A DNA stretch of 52,684 nt, taken from assembly GCF_015680235.1 (NCBI RefSeq), contig NZ_JADLJL010000033.1:1-52684 (forward strand). Direction: 5' to 3'. Made by a program: the position numbers and the translations under genes. Source of the DNA: Pseudomonas guariconensis (GTDB lineage: Bacteria > Pseudomonadota > Gammaproteobacteria > Pseudomonadales > Pseudomonadaceae). Of the stretch, positions 34,430 through 44,746 are shown piece by piece. Position 1 is the first letter of the stretch. The number at the start of each line of letters is the position of its first letter. The notes beneath the pieces are model-generated. The model ran no database searches. It saw only the letters and a program-made list of their open reading frames with translations, and was not told the origin of the DNA.

Positions 34430-34888
34430 ATGGACAGTTTCGATCAGCACATCCTCACCCTGCTCCAGCGCGACGCCTCCATCTCGCTCAAGGACCTGGC
34501 CGAAGCCGTCAACCTGTCTACCACGCCCTGCTGGAAACGGGTCAAGCGCCTGGAGGACGAAGGCTATATCCGGGGGCGTGTCGCCCTGCTCGACCCCGAG
34601 CGCCTGGGCCTGGGCCTGACCGTGTTCGTCCAGCTCAAGACCCAACGCCACGACAGCGCCTGGCTGGAGCAATTCGCCCGGGTGGTGACGGGGTTCGAGG
34701 AAGTGATGGAGGTGTACCGCATGTCCGGCGACTGGGACTACATGCTACGGGTGGTGGTGGGCGATATCGCGGCGTACGACCGGTTCTACAAGAAACTCAT
34801 CACCAGCACCGACGGGCTGTCGAACATCACTTCGAGCTTTGCCATGGAGCAGATGAAGTACACCACGGCGTACCCGGTGCATCGGTGA
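34430..34888 (+). CDS. Lrp/AsnC family transcriptional regulator
   Basis: The 152-residue protein has an N-terminal helix-turn-helix (LQRDASISLKDLAEAVNLST, CWKRVKRLEDEGYIRG) and a C-terminal RAM ligand domain (VYRMSGDWDYMLRVVVGDIA). It is divergent from the cystathionine gamma-synthase-like gene and probably controls it, sensing an amino acid. Length and motifs are typical, with nothing missing. Confidence 0.92.
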   Translation: MDSFDQHILTLLQRDASISLKDLAEAVNLSTTPCWKRVKRLEDEGYIRGRVALLDPERLGLGLTVFVQLKTQRHDSAWLEQFARVVTGFEEVMEVYRMSGDWDYMLRVVVGDIAAYDRFYKKLITSTDGLSNITSSFAMEQMKYTTAYPVHR

Positions 34889-34908
34889 ATGTCGGGGCCG
34901 TTGCGGCC

Positions 34909-34985
34909 TGATCGCCGGCAAGCCAGCTCCCACAGGTACGACGTTAGCGCTGTCCAGGTGGGAGCCGGCTTGCCGGCGATTGGGC
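34909..34985. repeat. Head-to-head REP pair
   Basis: TGATCGCCGGCAAGCCAGCT is mirrored by GGGAGCCGGCTTGCCGGCGA. It fills the space between the convergent Lrp and fdhF-like genes. Confidence 0.85.
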
Positions 34986-35006
34986 TGCGCAGCAGCCTCC
35001 AATGGA

Positions 35007-37331
<2,325 letters not shown>

Positions 37332-37449
37332 GCGATGGATCCTCACGCTCTTGAAAAAGCACCGGCTGGTCAGGTCCGGTGTTTTTCCAGCCTATGGACC
37401 CCGGCCCAGAGCCGTCCAATCGAAATACCTTAAAGCGTGATAAGCCCTC

Positions 37450-37512
37450 TCGATCACGGCCCTCAGCCCTTGTAGGCCGTGGCCTGCAGCCGTGATAGAC
37501 ACGGCTGATCGA
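37450..37512. promoter_or_regulatory. Cluster of four CACGGC half-sites between fdhF-like and moaA
   Basis: CACGGC or its complement occurs at 37455, 37476, 37489 and 37500, in both orientations. ATCACGGC (37453-37460) can pair with GCCGTGAT (37489-37496), and CACGGCC (37455-37461) with GGCCGTG (37475-37481). It lies upstream of the predicted moaA promoter, as an operator cluster shared by the divergent genes might. Confidence 0.4.
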
Positions 37513-37530
37513 ACAGTCAGGGAAAGCAAT

Positions 37531-37557
37531 TTGACGAGGGTGCCTGCAGGTTATAGC
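37531..37557 (+). promoter_or_regulatory. Possible moaA promoter
   Basis: TTGACG (37531-37536) is followed after 15 bases by TATAGC (37552-37557); the spacing is a little short of ideal. The predicted transcript would start about 40 bases before the moaA ATG. Confidence 0.4.
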
Positions 37558-37604
37558 TTGGAGGTTGCCTGCGGCGACGCGCCGCCTCACCCAACACCCA
37601 GAGC

Positions 37605-38615
37605 ATGAACGTGGAAGAGAACACCCAGGCACTGATCGACGGCTTCAATCGACGCATCGACTACCTGCGGATGTCGGTCACCGACCGCTGCGACTTCCGT
37701 TGCGTCTATTGCATGGCCGAGGACATGCAGTTCCTCCCGCGCCAGCAGATCCTCAGCCTCGAGGAGCTGTACCAGGTGGCCGAGCGCTTCGTCGCCCTGG
37801 GTACCCGCAAGATTCGCCTGACCGGCGGCGAGCCGCTGGTACGCCAGGGCATCGTCGAGCTGTGCGGGCGTATCGCCGCCCTGCCCGGCCTGCGCGAGCT
37901 GTGTCTGACCAGCAATGGCTCGCAACTGGGTCGCCTGGCCCAGCCGCTGTTCGACGCCGGCGTGTCGCGCCTGAACATCAGCCTCGACAGCCTCGATGCC
38001 GAACGCTTCCGCAGCCTGACCCGCACCGGCGACCTGCACCAGGTCATCGCCGGCATCGACGCCGCACGCCGCGCGGGTTTTCGGCGCACCAAGCTCAATT
38101 GCGTGGTGCTCAAGGGCCGCAACGATCACGAAATCGTCGACCTGGTGCGCTTCGCCGTCGAGCGCGAACTGGATATCTCGTTCATTGAGGAAATGCCGCT
38201 GGGCGTGATCGACGAGCACGAGCGCGGCGAGTCGTACTGTTCCAGCGACGAAGTGCGCGCGCGCATCGCCGAGCACTTCACCCTGGTGGAGTCGGCCGAA
38301 TCGTCCCAGGGGCCGGCGCGCTACTGGCGGGTCGCCGAGGCACCGCAGACCCGAGTCGGCTTCATCTCGCCGCACAGCCACAACTTCTGCGCCACCTGCA
38401 ACCGCGTGCGCCTGACCGTCGAAGGCCGCCTGCTGCTGTGCCTTGGCAACGAGCATTCGATGGACCTGAAACAGGTCATGCGCGCCCACCCCGGCGATGC
38501 TGAACGCCTGGAAAAGGCCATCCGCGACGCCATGCATCTGAAGCCCTACCGCCATCACTTCGAGGTCGGTGGCGAGGTGCAGATCCTGCGCTTCATGAAC
38601 ATGACCGGCGGCTGA
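37605..38615 (+). CDS. moaA: GTP 3',8-cyclase (molybdenum cofactor synthesis)
   Basis: MoaA catalyses the first step of molybdopterin synthesis with MoaC. The 336-residue radical-SAM protein has the N-terminal cluster motif Cys29-x3-Cys33-x2-Cys36 (CDFRCVYC), the second cluster in FCATCNRVRLTVEGRLLLCL, and the required C-terminal Gly-Gly (NMTGG). The ribosome site is weak. It lies divergent from a molybdoenzyme gene and upstream of moaB, so this is a local cofactor-and-enzyme cluster; pseudomonads often have a second moaA elsewhere. Confidence 0.94.
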   Translation: MNVEENTQALIDGFNRRIDYLRMSVTDRCDFRCVYCMAEDMQFLPRQQILSLEELYQVAERFVALGTRKIRLTGGEPLVRQGIVELCGRIAALPGLRELCLTSNGSQLGRLAQPLFDAGVSRLNISLDSLDAERFRSLTRTGDLHQVIAGIDAARRAGFRRTKLNCVVLKGRNDHEIVDLVRFAVERELDISFIEEMPLGVIDEHERGESYCSSDEVRARIAEHFTLVESAESSQGPARYWRVAEAPQTRVGFISPHSHNFCATCNRVRLTVEGRLLLCLGNEHSMDLKQVMRAHPGDAERLEKAIRDAMHLKPYRHHFEVGGEVQILRFMNMTGG

Positions 38616-38634
38616 CTGCCGCCTCTGGACCACC

Positions 38635-39534
38635 ATGATCGTCCATCCCCGCCCCGACGTGCTGCGCGTGCTCTTCACCCTCAAGGGCTCGATCGTCAAG
38701 CGCATCGCCCTGCGCTGCCTGATGGTCACCCTGTTGGCCGCCCTGATCGTGCTGATCGAGCACCACTACCCGGCATTCTTCTACCCGGTCAGCGCCACGC
38801 CCTTCACCCTGCTGGGCCTGTCGCTGTCGATCTTCATGAGCTTTCGCAACACTGTCTGCTATGACCGCTGGTGGGAGGGCCGCAAGGCGTGGGGGCGGAT
38901 GATCATCGAGACACGCTCGTTCATCCGCGAAAGCCAGGCGATCGCCGACCAGCGCCTGCGCGCCGAACTGCTGCGTGGCCTGTGCGGCTTCGCCCATGCG
39001 CTCAACGCCCGTCTGCGCAACGAAGACGAACTGGCCGCCGCTCGGCCTTGGCTGGCCGAGGGCACGCTCATCAGCCCACACAACACCTGCGACGGCATCC
39101 TGCGCCAGGTTGGCGAGCACTGCTCGCGCCTGGCCGAGCGCCAGTTGATCAGCGAATGGCGCTACACCCTGCTCGAACAACGCCTGGTGGGGCTGACGGA
39201 AGTCCAGGCCACCTGCGAACGGATCAAGGGCACACCGTTACCGTTCCCGTATACCTTGCTGCTGCACCGCACCAGCTACATTTTCTGCGTGCTGCTGCCG
39301 TTCGCCCTGGCCGAGCCCCTGGGCTGGCTGGCGCCGATCTTCACCACCATCATCAGCTACACCTTCTTCGGCCTGGACGCCATCGGCAACGAGCTGGAAG
39401 ACCCGTTCGGCCGCGATGAGAACGACCTGCCCACCGACGCCATGGTGCGCACCCTCGAGCGCGACGTGCTGTCGGCGCTGGGGCACGAGCCGCTGCCGCC
39501 GGCGCTGGGGCCGGTGGATCATGTGTTGAGTTGA
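38635..39534 (+). CDS. Bestrophin family membrane channel
   Basis: The 299-residue protein has the bestrophin layout: MVTLLAALIVLIEHHYPAFF as first helix, then LLGLSLSIFMSFRNTVCYDR and WWEGRKAWG, the family signature (R-x-x-x-x-Y-x-R-W-W-E), and later FALAEPLGWLAPIFTTIISY and GNELEDPFGRDENDLP. Bacterial bestrophins form pentameric channels, reported to conduct cations or anions depending on species. It starts 19 bases after moaA and is probably co-transcribed, though no functional link to molybdenum is known. Confidence 0.9.
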   Translation: MIVHPRPDVLRVLFTLKGSIVKRIALRCLMVTLLAALIVLIEHHYPAFFYPVSATPFTLLGLSLSIFMSFRNTVCYDRWWEGRKAWGRMIIETRSFIRESQAIADQRLRAELLRGLCGFAHALNARLRNEDELAAARPWLAEGTLISPHNTCDGILRQVGEHCSRLAERQLISEWRYTLLEQRLVGLTEVQATCERIKGTPLPFPYTLLLHRTSYIFCVLLPFALAEPLGWLAPIFTTIISYTFFGLDAIGNELEDPFGRDENDLPTDAMVRTLERDVLSALGHEPLPPALGPVDHVLS

Positions 39535-39540
39535 GTGTGC

Positions 39541-39621
39541 CGGGGCTGCCATGCAGCCCTTTCGCGGCACAAGGCCGCTCCTACAGGACTGTGTGAGCGG
39601 CCTTGTGCCGCGAAAGGGGCG
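39541..39621. repeat. Head-to-head REP pair
   Basis: CCCTTTCGCGGCACAAGGCC is mirrored by GGCCTTGTGCCGCGAAAGGG around a short spacer. It separates the convergent bestrophin and moaB genes. Confidence 0.85.
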
Positions 39622-39625
39622 TAAT

Positions 39626-40165
39626 CTACCCCCGGCTTTCACACAGCCCCACCGCCTTCAGGTGCGGCACGAAATTGCATGGCCGATGCCGCGCATCGAG
39701 CTGTTCCACCAGAATCCCCTCCCAAGCCGTGCGGCAGGCGCCGGTCGAGCCCGGCAGGCAGCAGACCAAGGTGCCGTTGGCCAACCCGGCCAAGGCCCGG
39801 CTCTGCACCGTCGAGGTGCCGATATCGAGGATCGACAGCGCCCGGAACAGCTCGCCAAAGCCATCGATGCGCTTGTCCAACAGGCACTCCACCGCCTCGG
39901 GTGTGCTGTCTCGCCCGGTGAACCCAGTGCCACCGGTGATCAACACCACCTGCACCTGTTCATCGGCGATCCACTGGGCGACCTGGGCGCGGATCTTGTA
40001 AAGGTCATCCTTGAGCAGCGCCCGTGCCACCAGACGGTGACCGACTTCCACCGAGCGCGTCGCCAGCAGCTCGCCCGAGGTGTCGTTGTCGACGGTGCGG
40101 GTATCGCTGACGGTCAGCACGGCGATATTGAGCGGTACGAACACCGCGTCCGGTTTCACACTCAC
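39626..40165 (-). CDS. moaB: Molybdenum cofactor biosynthesis protein B
   Basis: The 179-residue protein has the MoaB/MogA fold: IAVLTVSDTRTVDNDTSGEL at the N-terminus and VVLITGGTGFTGRDSTPEAV, the molybdopterin-binding loop. It adenylylates molybdopterin or plays a related role. The GTG start at 40165 is preceded by AGAGGA. It is convergent with moaA-bestrophin and divergent from a LysR gene. Confidence 0.92.
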   Translation of the reverse strand: MSVKPDAVFVPLNIAVLTVSDTRTVDNDTSGELLATRSVEVGHRLVARALLKDDLYKIRAQVAQWIADEQVQVVLITGGTGFTGRDSTPEAVECLLDKRIDGFGELFRALSILDIGTSTVQSRALAGLANGTLVCCLPGSTGACRTAWEGILVEQLDARHRPCNFVPHLKAVGLCESRG

Positions 40166-40234
40166 CTTGGGGTTCCTCTCGAAAGGGCATTGTCATGCCA
40201 CGCTAGGGCCAAGGCCGGGCGGCGTCCAATCGAT

Positions 40235-40251
40235 ATGGCGTACCACGCCAT
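40235..40251. promoter_or_regulatory. Candidate operator between moaB and LysR
   Basis: ATGGCGT and ACGCCAT form a perfect inverted repeat with a three-base centre, 69 bases from the moaB start and 94 bases from the LysR start. Confidence 0.35.
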
Positions 40252-40345
40252 CAACCGCCTCTATCAGCACAGCGACACAAAACGAATGGCCAGCTACGGC
40301 AGACTTGGTTAAGGTCAGCCCATCTCGCTTCCACCAGGCCGTACC

Positions 40346-41236
40346 ATGGACATCAAGCAGCTCAAGTTCCTCATCGCCCTCGACCAGACCCGTCACTTCG
40401 GCCAAGCCGCGGCGCTGTGCCATATCACCCAGCCGACCTTGTCCATGCGCCTGCGCAACCTGGAGGATGAACTGGACCTGGTGCTGGTCAAGCGTGGCCA
40501 ACGTTTCGAAGGGTTTACCGAAGCCGGTGAACGCATCCTGGCCTGGGCGCGCACCTTGCTCGCCGCCCACGATGGGCTGCAGGCCGAGGCGGCCAGTTGC
40601 CGTGGCCAGGTGGTCGGCAGCCTGCGCCTGGGCACCGTGCCGCTGGCGAGCTTCAACCCCATGCAATTGTTGCTGCCATTGCGCGAGAAGTTTCCGGAGC
40701 TGCATTTTCAACTCAGTTCACTGAGCTCCGAGCAGATCATCGATGGGCTGAGCCGCAACCAGCTGGACCTTGGTATCTGCTACTTGGACCAGGTCAATGC
40801 CAGCTTCTTCGAAGTGATCGAACTGGGTACCACCACCATGGGCCTGCTGCACGACACCCGCTACTTCGAGTTCGACACGCCCGAGCTGCGCTGGGAAGCC
40901 TTGGCCAACCTGCCCCTAGGCTTGCTGAGCAAGGGCATGCACTACCGCCAGTCGCTGGACCTGAGCCTGCGCAGCCGTGGCCTGGAACCGGCTGCGGTGC
41001 TGGAAAGCGACTCCACCTTCCAACTGATCCAGGCCATCAATACCGGCATGTGCTGCGCCGTCATGCCATTGGATTGTGGGCTGGAGGACCTGTCCGACCA
41101 CATGCGTATCCTGCCGATCGTCGATGCCAGCATCCACAGCCCGGTGGGGCTACTGTTGCGCCGCAGCGAGCCACGTTCGGCGATTGCCGAGCAATGTTTC
41201 GCCGAAGCCAAGGCGTTGTTTGCCGAACAACCTTAA
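40346..41236 (+). CDS. LysR family transcriptional regulator
   Basis: The 296-residue protein has the LysR helix-turn-helix at the N-terminus (TRHFGQAAALCHITQPTLSM) and a substrate-binding domain from about residue 90. It is divergent from moaB and may control the molybdoenzyme/moa neighbourhood; the effector is unknown. Cysteines occur in the ligand domain (NTGMCCAVMPLDCGLEDL), but they do not match a known redox pattern. Confidence 0.9.
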   Translation: MDIKQLKFLIALDQTRHFGQAAALCHITQPTLSMRLRNLEDELDLVLVKRGQRFEGFTEAGERILAWARTLLAAHDGLQAEAASCRGQVVGSLRLGTVPLASFNPMQLLLPLREKFPELHFQLSSLSSEQIIDGLSRNQLDLGICYLDQVNASFFEVIELGTTTMGLLHDTRYFEFDTPELRWEALANLPLGLLSKGMHYRQSLDLSLRSRGLEPAAVLESDSTFQLIQAINTGMCCAVMPLDCGLEDLSDHMRILPIVDASIHSPVGLLLRRSEPRSAIAEQCFAEAKALFAEQP

Positions 41237-41339
41237 GGAGCGACCGGTGCTCCGCGTTGTCTGCTTTTGCTCCCACAGGTACAGCGGTATCACTGAGAAC
41301 ACCAAAAACCGGAGGGAGCGGCTCCTGTTCCTTTTGATA

Positions 41340-42662
41340 TCAGGGCTCGACTTCGATCAACCCAGGCACAGGCTTGCGAAACCCCGCCGTCAGGTACATC
41401 AGGTATAGCCCACCGCACCCCAGCCAGGCCACTCCTACCAAGATCACCGCAGTGCTCAACAGCGACAGCAGGTAGAGGTTCACCCCAATGGCCAACAGCG
41501 GAAGCACCACGAACCCTCGCGCACTCAAGCGCTGCTTGCGCCGTTCGCGCAGGTAGTAGCCGATCACGCAGGCGTTGACCGCGGCAAAAGCCAGGAAGGC
41601 GCCAAAGTTGATCAGCGATGCGCCCGAACTGACATCCGCGGCAATGCCGATCACCCCCAGGCCGGCAATCAGCAGCAGGTTGAACACCGGCGCCTGGCCC
41701 TTGCCCTGCAAGCGGGCGAAGTAGCGCCGAGGCAGCACGTCCTCGCGGCCCATGAAGTACAGCAAGCGGCTGGCGCTGACCTGCACCGCCAGGCATGAGG
41801 CAAAGCCACCGATGATGCCACCGAGGTTGATGAAGTCGGCGAAGAACTGCCCCCCCACGGTAATCGACATCGAGTACGTAGCGGTTTCCGGATCAGCGAA
41901 CAGCCCACTGGGGTGGCTCAATTGCATGATGTAGGCCACCGCCGTGAACAACAGGCCGCCCAGGCTGATCACCAGGATCACCGCACGCGGGATGTCGCGC
42001 TGCGGCCGCTCGGCTTCCTCGGCAAGCGTGGTCACCGCGTCGAACCCCAGCAAGGAGTAGGCCGCGATTGCGGCGGCGACGGTCAGCCCGGCGAAGCTGC
42101 TGTCGACGTTCCACACCGCCTGGGTGAAACCAACCTGCGGCTGGCCCGCCAGGTACTTCAGGCAATAGCCCACGAACAACAGCACCAGCGTCACGCTCAA
42201 GGCGGTGAGCAGTTTGTTCAAGCGGTCGGTCAGGGCCATGCCACTGACGTTCACGGCGGTGGTGAGCCCGATGTTGATCAGCAGCCAGCCCCACGTGGGG
42301 ATCATCGGGAACTGGGCGTTGAGGAACACCGACTGCAACAGCCAGGCCACCATCGGCGTGAACAGGTACGCCAGCAACACCGCCCAGCCGACGAAGAACC
42401 CGCAGCCAGGGCCCAGCAGGCGCTTGGCGTAGTAATAGGCCGAGCCTGAGACCGGAAACAACCGCGAGAGCTTGGCGTAGCTGAGCGCCGAAAGCAGCAT
42501 CGCGCCGGTGGCCAGCAAAAAGGCCGTAGGCGCGATGCCCTGGCTGCTTTCGGAAATCACTCCGAAGATCACCATCACCAGGCTCGGGCACATGTAGGCC
42601 AGACCAAAGACCACCAGTGAGGTGAGCGACAGTTTAACGGGCGTGGAGGTCGGGTCAGGCAT
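41340..42662 (-). CDS. APC family amino acid/amine permease
   Basis: The 440-residue protein has about twelve membrane segments. SLTSLVVFGLAYMCPSLVMV opens it, and SGSAYYYAKRLLGPGCGFFV and YSLLGFDAVTTLAEEAERPQ are the usual APC landmarks. The latter resembles putrescine and amino-acid importers of the PuuP type. GGGGAGG six bases before the ATG at 42662 fixes the start; the longer frame adds 42 non-membrane residues. Its place beside a LuxR regulator and a nitrilase-family amidase suggests import of an amine or amide substrate. Confidence 0.88.
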   Translation of the reverse strand: MPDPTSTPVKLSLTSLVVFGLAYMCPSLVMVIFGVISESSQGIAPTAFLLATGAMLLSALSYAKLSRLFPVSGSAYYYAKRLLGPGCGFFVGWAVLLAYLFTPMVAWLLQSVFLNAQFPMIPTWGWLLINIGLTTAVNVSGMALTDRLNKLLTALSVTLVLLFVGYCLKYLAGQPQVGFTQAVWNVDSSFAGLTVAAAIAAYSLLGFDAVTTLAEEAERPQRDIPRAVILVISLGGLLFTAVAYIMQLSHPSGLFADPETATYSMSITVGGQFFADFINLGGIIGGFASCLAVQVSASRLLYFMGREDVLPRRYFARLQGKGQAPVFNLLLIAGLGVIGIAADVSSGASLINFGAFLAFAAVNACVIGYYLRERRKQRLSARGFVVLPLLAIGVNLYLLSLLSTAVILVGVAWLGCGGLYLMYLTAGFRKPVPGLIEVEP

Positions 42663-42862
42663 CGCCGGCCTCCCCGCCAACAGGCATGCGGCCATGGGCC
42701 TGGCCAAAAATCGAATGGGCCATCGGTCATCCTCTCTTGTATTCTTGTCGGAGGCTGAGGAAGGGCTTGTGGTGCGTGGGCACCGCAAGCATGGGCTGCG
42801 CGCAAGAACGCCAGCCGCTCCAGTATGCGGATCCGTGCGCCGATTCCTATAACGTCGAATGA

Positions 42863-43690
42863 TTAACCCTGGGGGTATCGCCGGGTCGCGTGCAGACTGC
42901 CTAGGTCTTCACCGGCCAGGAACAACAGCGAGAACAGCTCACTCTGGGAATTCACGTCTAGCTTGCGGTACACGTTGCGCCGATGAACCTTCACCGTCTC
43001 GGCCGAGAGCTTGAGCTTGGCCGCCGCCTCCTTGTTGGAGTGCCCGGACAAAATCAGCCGTACCACGTCCAGCTCCCGCGCGGTGAGCACCGACTCCAGC
43101 TGCCGGCGCGCCTCGTCGCGGCCATGGGCGTAGTCCAGTACCGGTTTCGCCGGCGCCCGCTCCGGCAGGCCCTCGAAGTGCAGGCGCTGACGCATCAGGC
43201 CGATCAGCCAGGGTCGCACCAGCTCCAGCAGGGCAAGCTGTTCGGCCGTGAAGCGCCGGCAACCGCCCAGCGACAGGCACAGTGTGCGTCCCTCGCCCAA
43301 GGCCACGTTGAACTGCACCTCGTCGGCGACCACGTTATGGGTGAAGTACAGGCGATAGTAGTCGGTCTGCTGGAAGTGCTCCGGGGCGATATCGGCCAGG
43401 CGCACTAGCGCGGTCACGGGATGCTCCCGGCTGTTGATGTAGAACGGGTCCAGCAGGTAAAGGCCCTTGGCGTACTCGCTCACCAACGGGTCGACGCCGT
43501 CGCTGCCGTAGGGGCTTTGGTCGAAGATCTGCGGTTTGTCGTGGCTGAACAGCAAGGCGACCCAGGAGTCCACCTCGACGAAGTCGCCCAGCAACGTGGT
43601 CAACGTGCGCCAGAAACTGGGCCGGTCAAGGTGCTCGATGCATTGGCCTATGCCCTGATGCCACGAAAGATCCTGCAGACTCAGGCCCAT
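42863..43690 (-). CDS. LuxR family transcriptional regulator
   Basis: The 275-residue protein ends in a LuxR-type helix-turn-helix (LTARELDVVRLILSGHSNKE, AAAKLKLSAETVKVHRRNVY). The N-terminal 200 residues show no receiver or autoinducer domain that I recognise and may sense a small ligand. It is divergent from the nitrilase gene across 121 bases with a 6-base inverted repeat, and upstream of the APC gene, so it likely regulates both. I chose the ATG at 43690 over a GTG at 43711 that lacks a ribosome site. Confidence 0.87.
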   Translation of the reverse strand: MGLSLQDLSWHQGIGQCIEHLDRPSFWRTLTTLLGDFVEVDSWVALLFSHDKPQIFDQSPYGSDGVDPLVSEYAKGLYLLDPFYINSREHPVTALVRLADIAPEHFQQTDYYRLYFTHNVVADEVQFNVALGEGRTLCLSLGGCRRFTAEQLALLELVRPWLIGLMRQRLHFEGLPERAPAKPVLDYAHGRDEARRQLESVLTARELDVVRLILSGHSNKEAAAKLKLSAETVKVHRRNVYRKLDVNSQSELFSLLFLAGEDLGSLHATRRYPQG

Positions 43691-43772
43691 GCCTACCCCC
43701 GGGTTAATCACTCGGCGTGATTGTTTTAACAGTCGTTGTTTTCATACTTGCATCACCCTTTGCAAAAGTCAC

Positions 43773-43790
43773 CCGACCCATACCGGTCGG
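43773..43790. promoter_or_regulatory. Candidate LuxR-type operator
   Basis: CCGACC and GGTCGG form a perfect inverted repeat with a six-base spacer, 21 bases before the nitrilase start and 82 bases before the divergent luxR start. Confidence 0.4.
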
Positions 43791-43811
43791 ACACAACAAG
43801 ATGGATGGCCC

Positions 43812-44627
43812 ATGAAGATCGAAGTGGTACAAACGACGACACGCGACGGCGACACGCCCTACAACCTCAAGTGCATCCTGGAGGCGATTGCCCAGTGTGC
43901 GCCGGATACCGACATCGTGCTGTTCCCTGAGTCGCACCTGACCGGTTTCCTCACCCAGGAAGACGTGGGCATGCTGTCCGAAGACATCAATGGCGAGGCC
44001 GTGCAGACCGTGCTCGAAGCGGCGCGTCGGCACAACGTGGCGGTGGTACTGGGGCTTTATGAAAATGCCAACGGCACCTTCTACAACACCACGCTGTTCA
44101 TCGCCCCCGAGGGTATCCTGCTCACCTACCGCAAGACCCACCTGTGGGTGCCGGAGCATGGCATCGTGGTGCCGGGCGATCGCTTCGCGACCGTGCAATG
44201 GCGGGGTGTGCGCATCGGCCTGCTGATCTGCTACGACAGCGAATTCCCCGAGACCGCGCGGGCGCTGGCGGCACTCGATGCACAGGTGGTACTGATCACC
44301 GACGGCCTGGCCGAGCCCGAAGACAACGTGCACCGCGTATCGGTGATGGCCCGGGCGATGGAGAACCAGATCTTCGCGGTGGTATCCAACCGCGTGGGCA
44401 AGGGGCCGGACGGTTGCGTGTTCATCGGCAACAGCCTGGGGGTCGACCCCTTTGGCAGGACGTTGTTCGAGGCAGGCCGTGGCGAGTCTCGCCATACCGT
44501 GACCCTGGACCTGTCGCTGATCGGCAAGGCTCGCGCCTTCCACGACTACCGCGCCAACCAGCGTATCGCCCTGCCGGGCGAGCGCGTCGAGCATGCCAAT
44601 GGGCTGCGTGAGCTGATCATCGGCTAA
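43812..44627 (+). CDS. Carbon-nitrogen hydrolase (nitrilase superfamily)
   Basis: The 271-residue protein has the complete nitrilase-superfamily triad: Glu40 in LFPESHL, Lys108 in TYRKTHL and Cys140 in LICYDSEFPE. The sequence around the cysteine (CYDSEFPE) is of the amidase or N-carbamoylase branch rather than of true nitrilases, so it likely hydrolyses an amide to acid and ammonia. The start at 43812 gives MKIEVVQTT. Gene order suggests it acts on a compound taken up by the neighbouring APC permease. Confidence 0.9.
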   Translation: MKIEVVQTTTRDGDTPYNLKCILEAIAQCAPDTDIVLFPESHLTGFLTQEDVGMLSEDINGEAVQTVLEAARRHNVAVVLGLYENANGTFYNTTLFIAPEGILLTYRKTHLWVPEHGIVVPGDRFATVQWRGVRIGLLICYDSEFPETARALAALDAQVVLITDGLAEPEDNVHRVSVMARAMENQIFAVVSNRVGKGPDGCVFIGNSLGVDPFGRTLFEAGRGESRHTVTLDLSLIGKARAFHDYRANQRIALPGERVEHANGLRELIIG

Positions 44628-44635
44628 AAAGCCCG

Positions 44636-44656
44636 GGGCCGCCATGCGGCCCTTTC
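44636..44656 (+). terminator. Hairpin terminator after the nitrilase gene
   Basis: GGGCCGC-CAT-GCGGCCC with a following TTTC, starting nine bases after the stop codon; the T-run is short. Confidence 0.55.
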
Positions 44657-44703
44657 GCAGGCTCCCACAGGGCCAGCGCCAAACTCAACCACTGCACCGG
44701 TTT

Positions 44704-44731
44704 TGTTGGGGGCTTGCCCCGCGATAGCGTC
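44704..44731. repeat. Single REP element
   Basis: TTGGGGGCTTGCCCCGCGAT, a slightly altered REP between the nitrilase terminator and the convergent MFS gene. Confidence 0.6.
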
Positions 44732-44746
44732 AGCCCAGGCGATACA

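Noticed and set aside
41237..41339. Possible terminator hairpins between LysR and the APC gene
   Set aside because: GGAGC/GCTCC arms are only five bases and the second pair has a one-base loop; not convincing.
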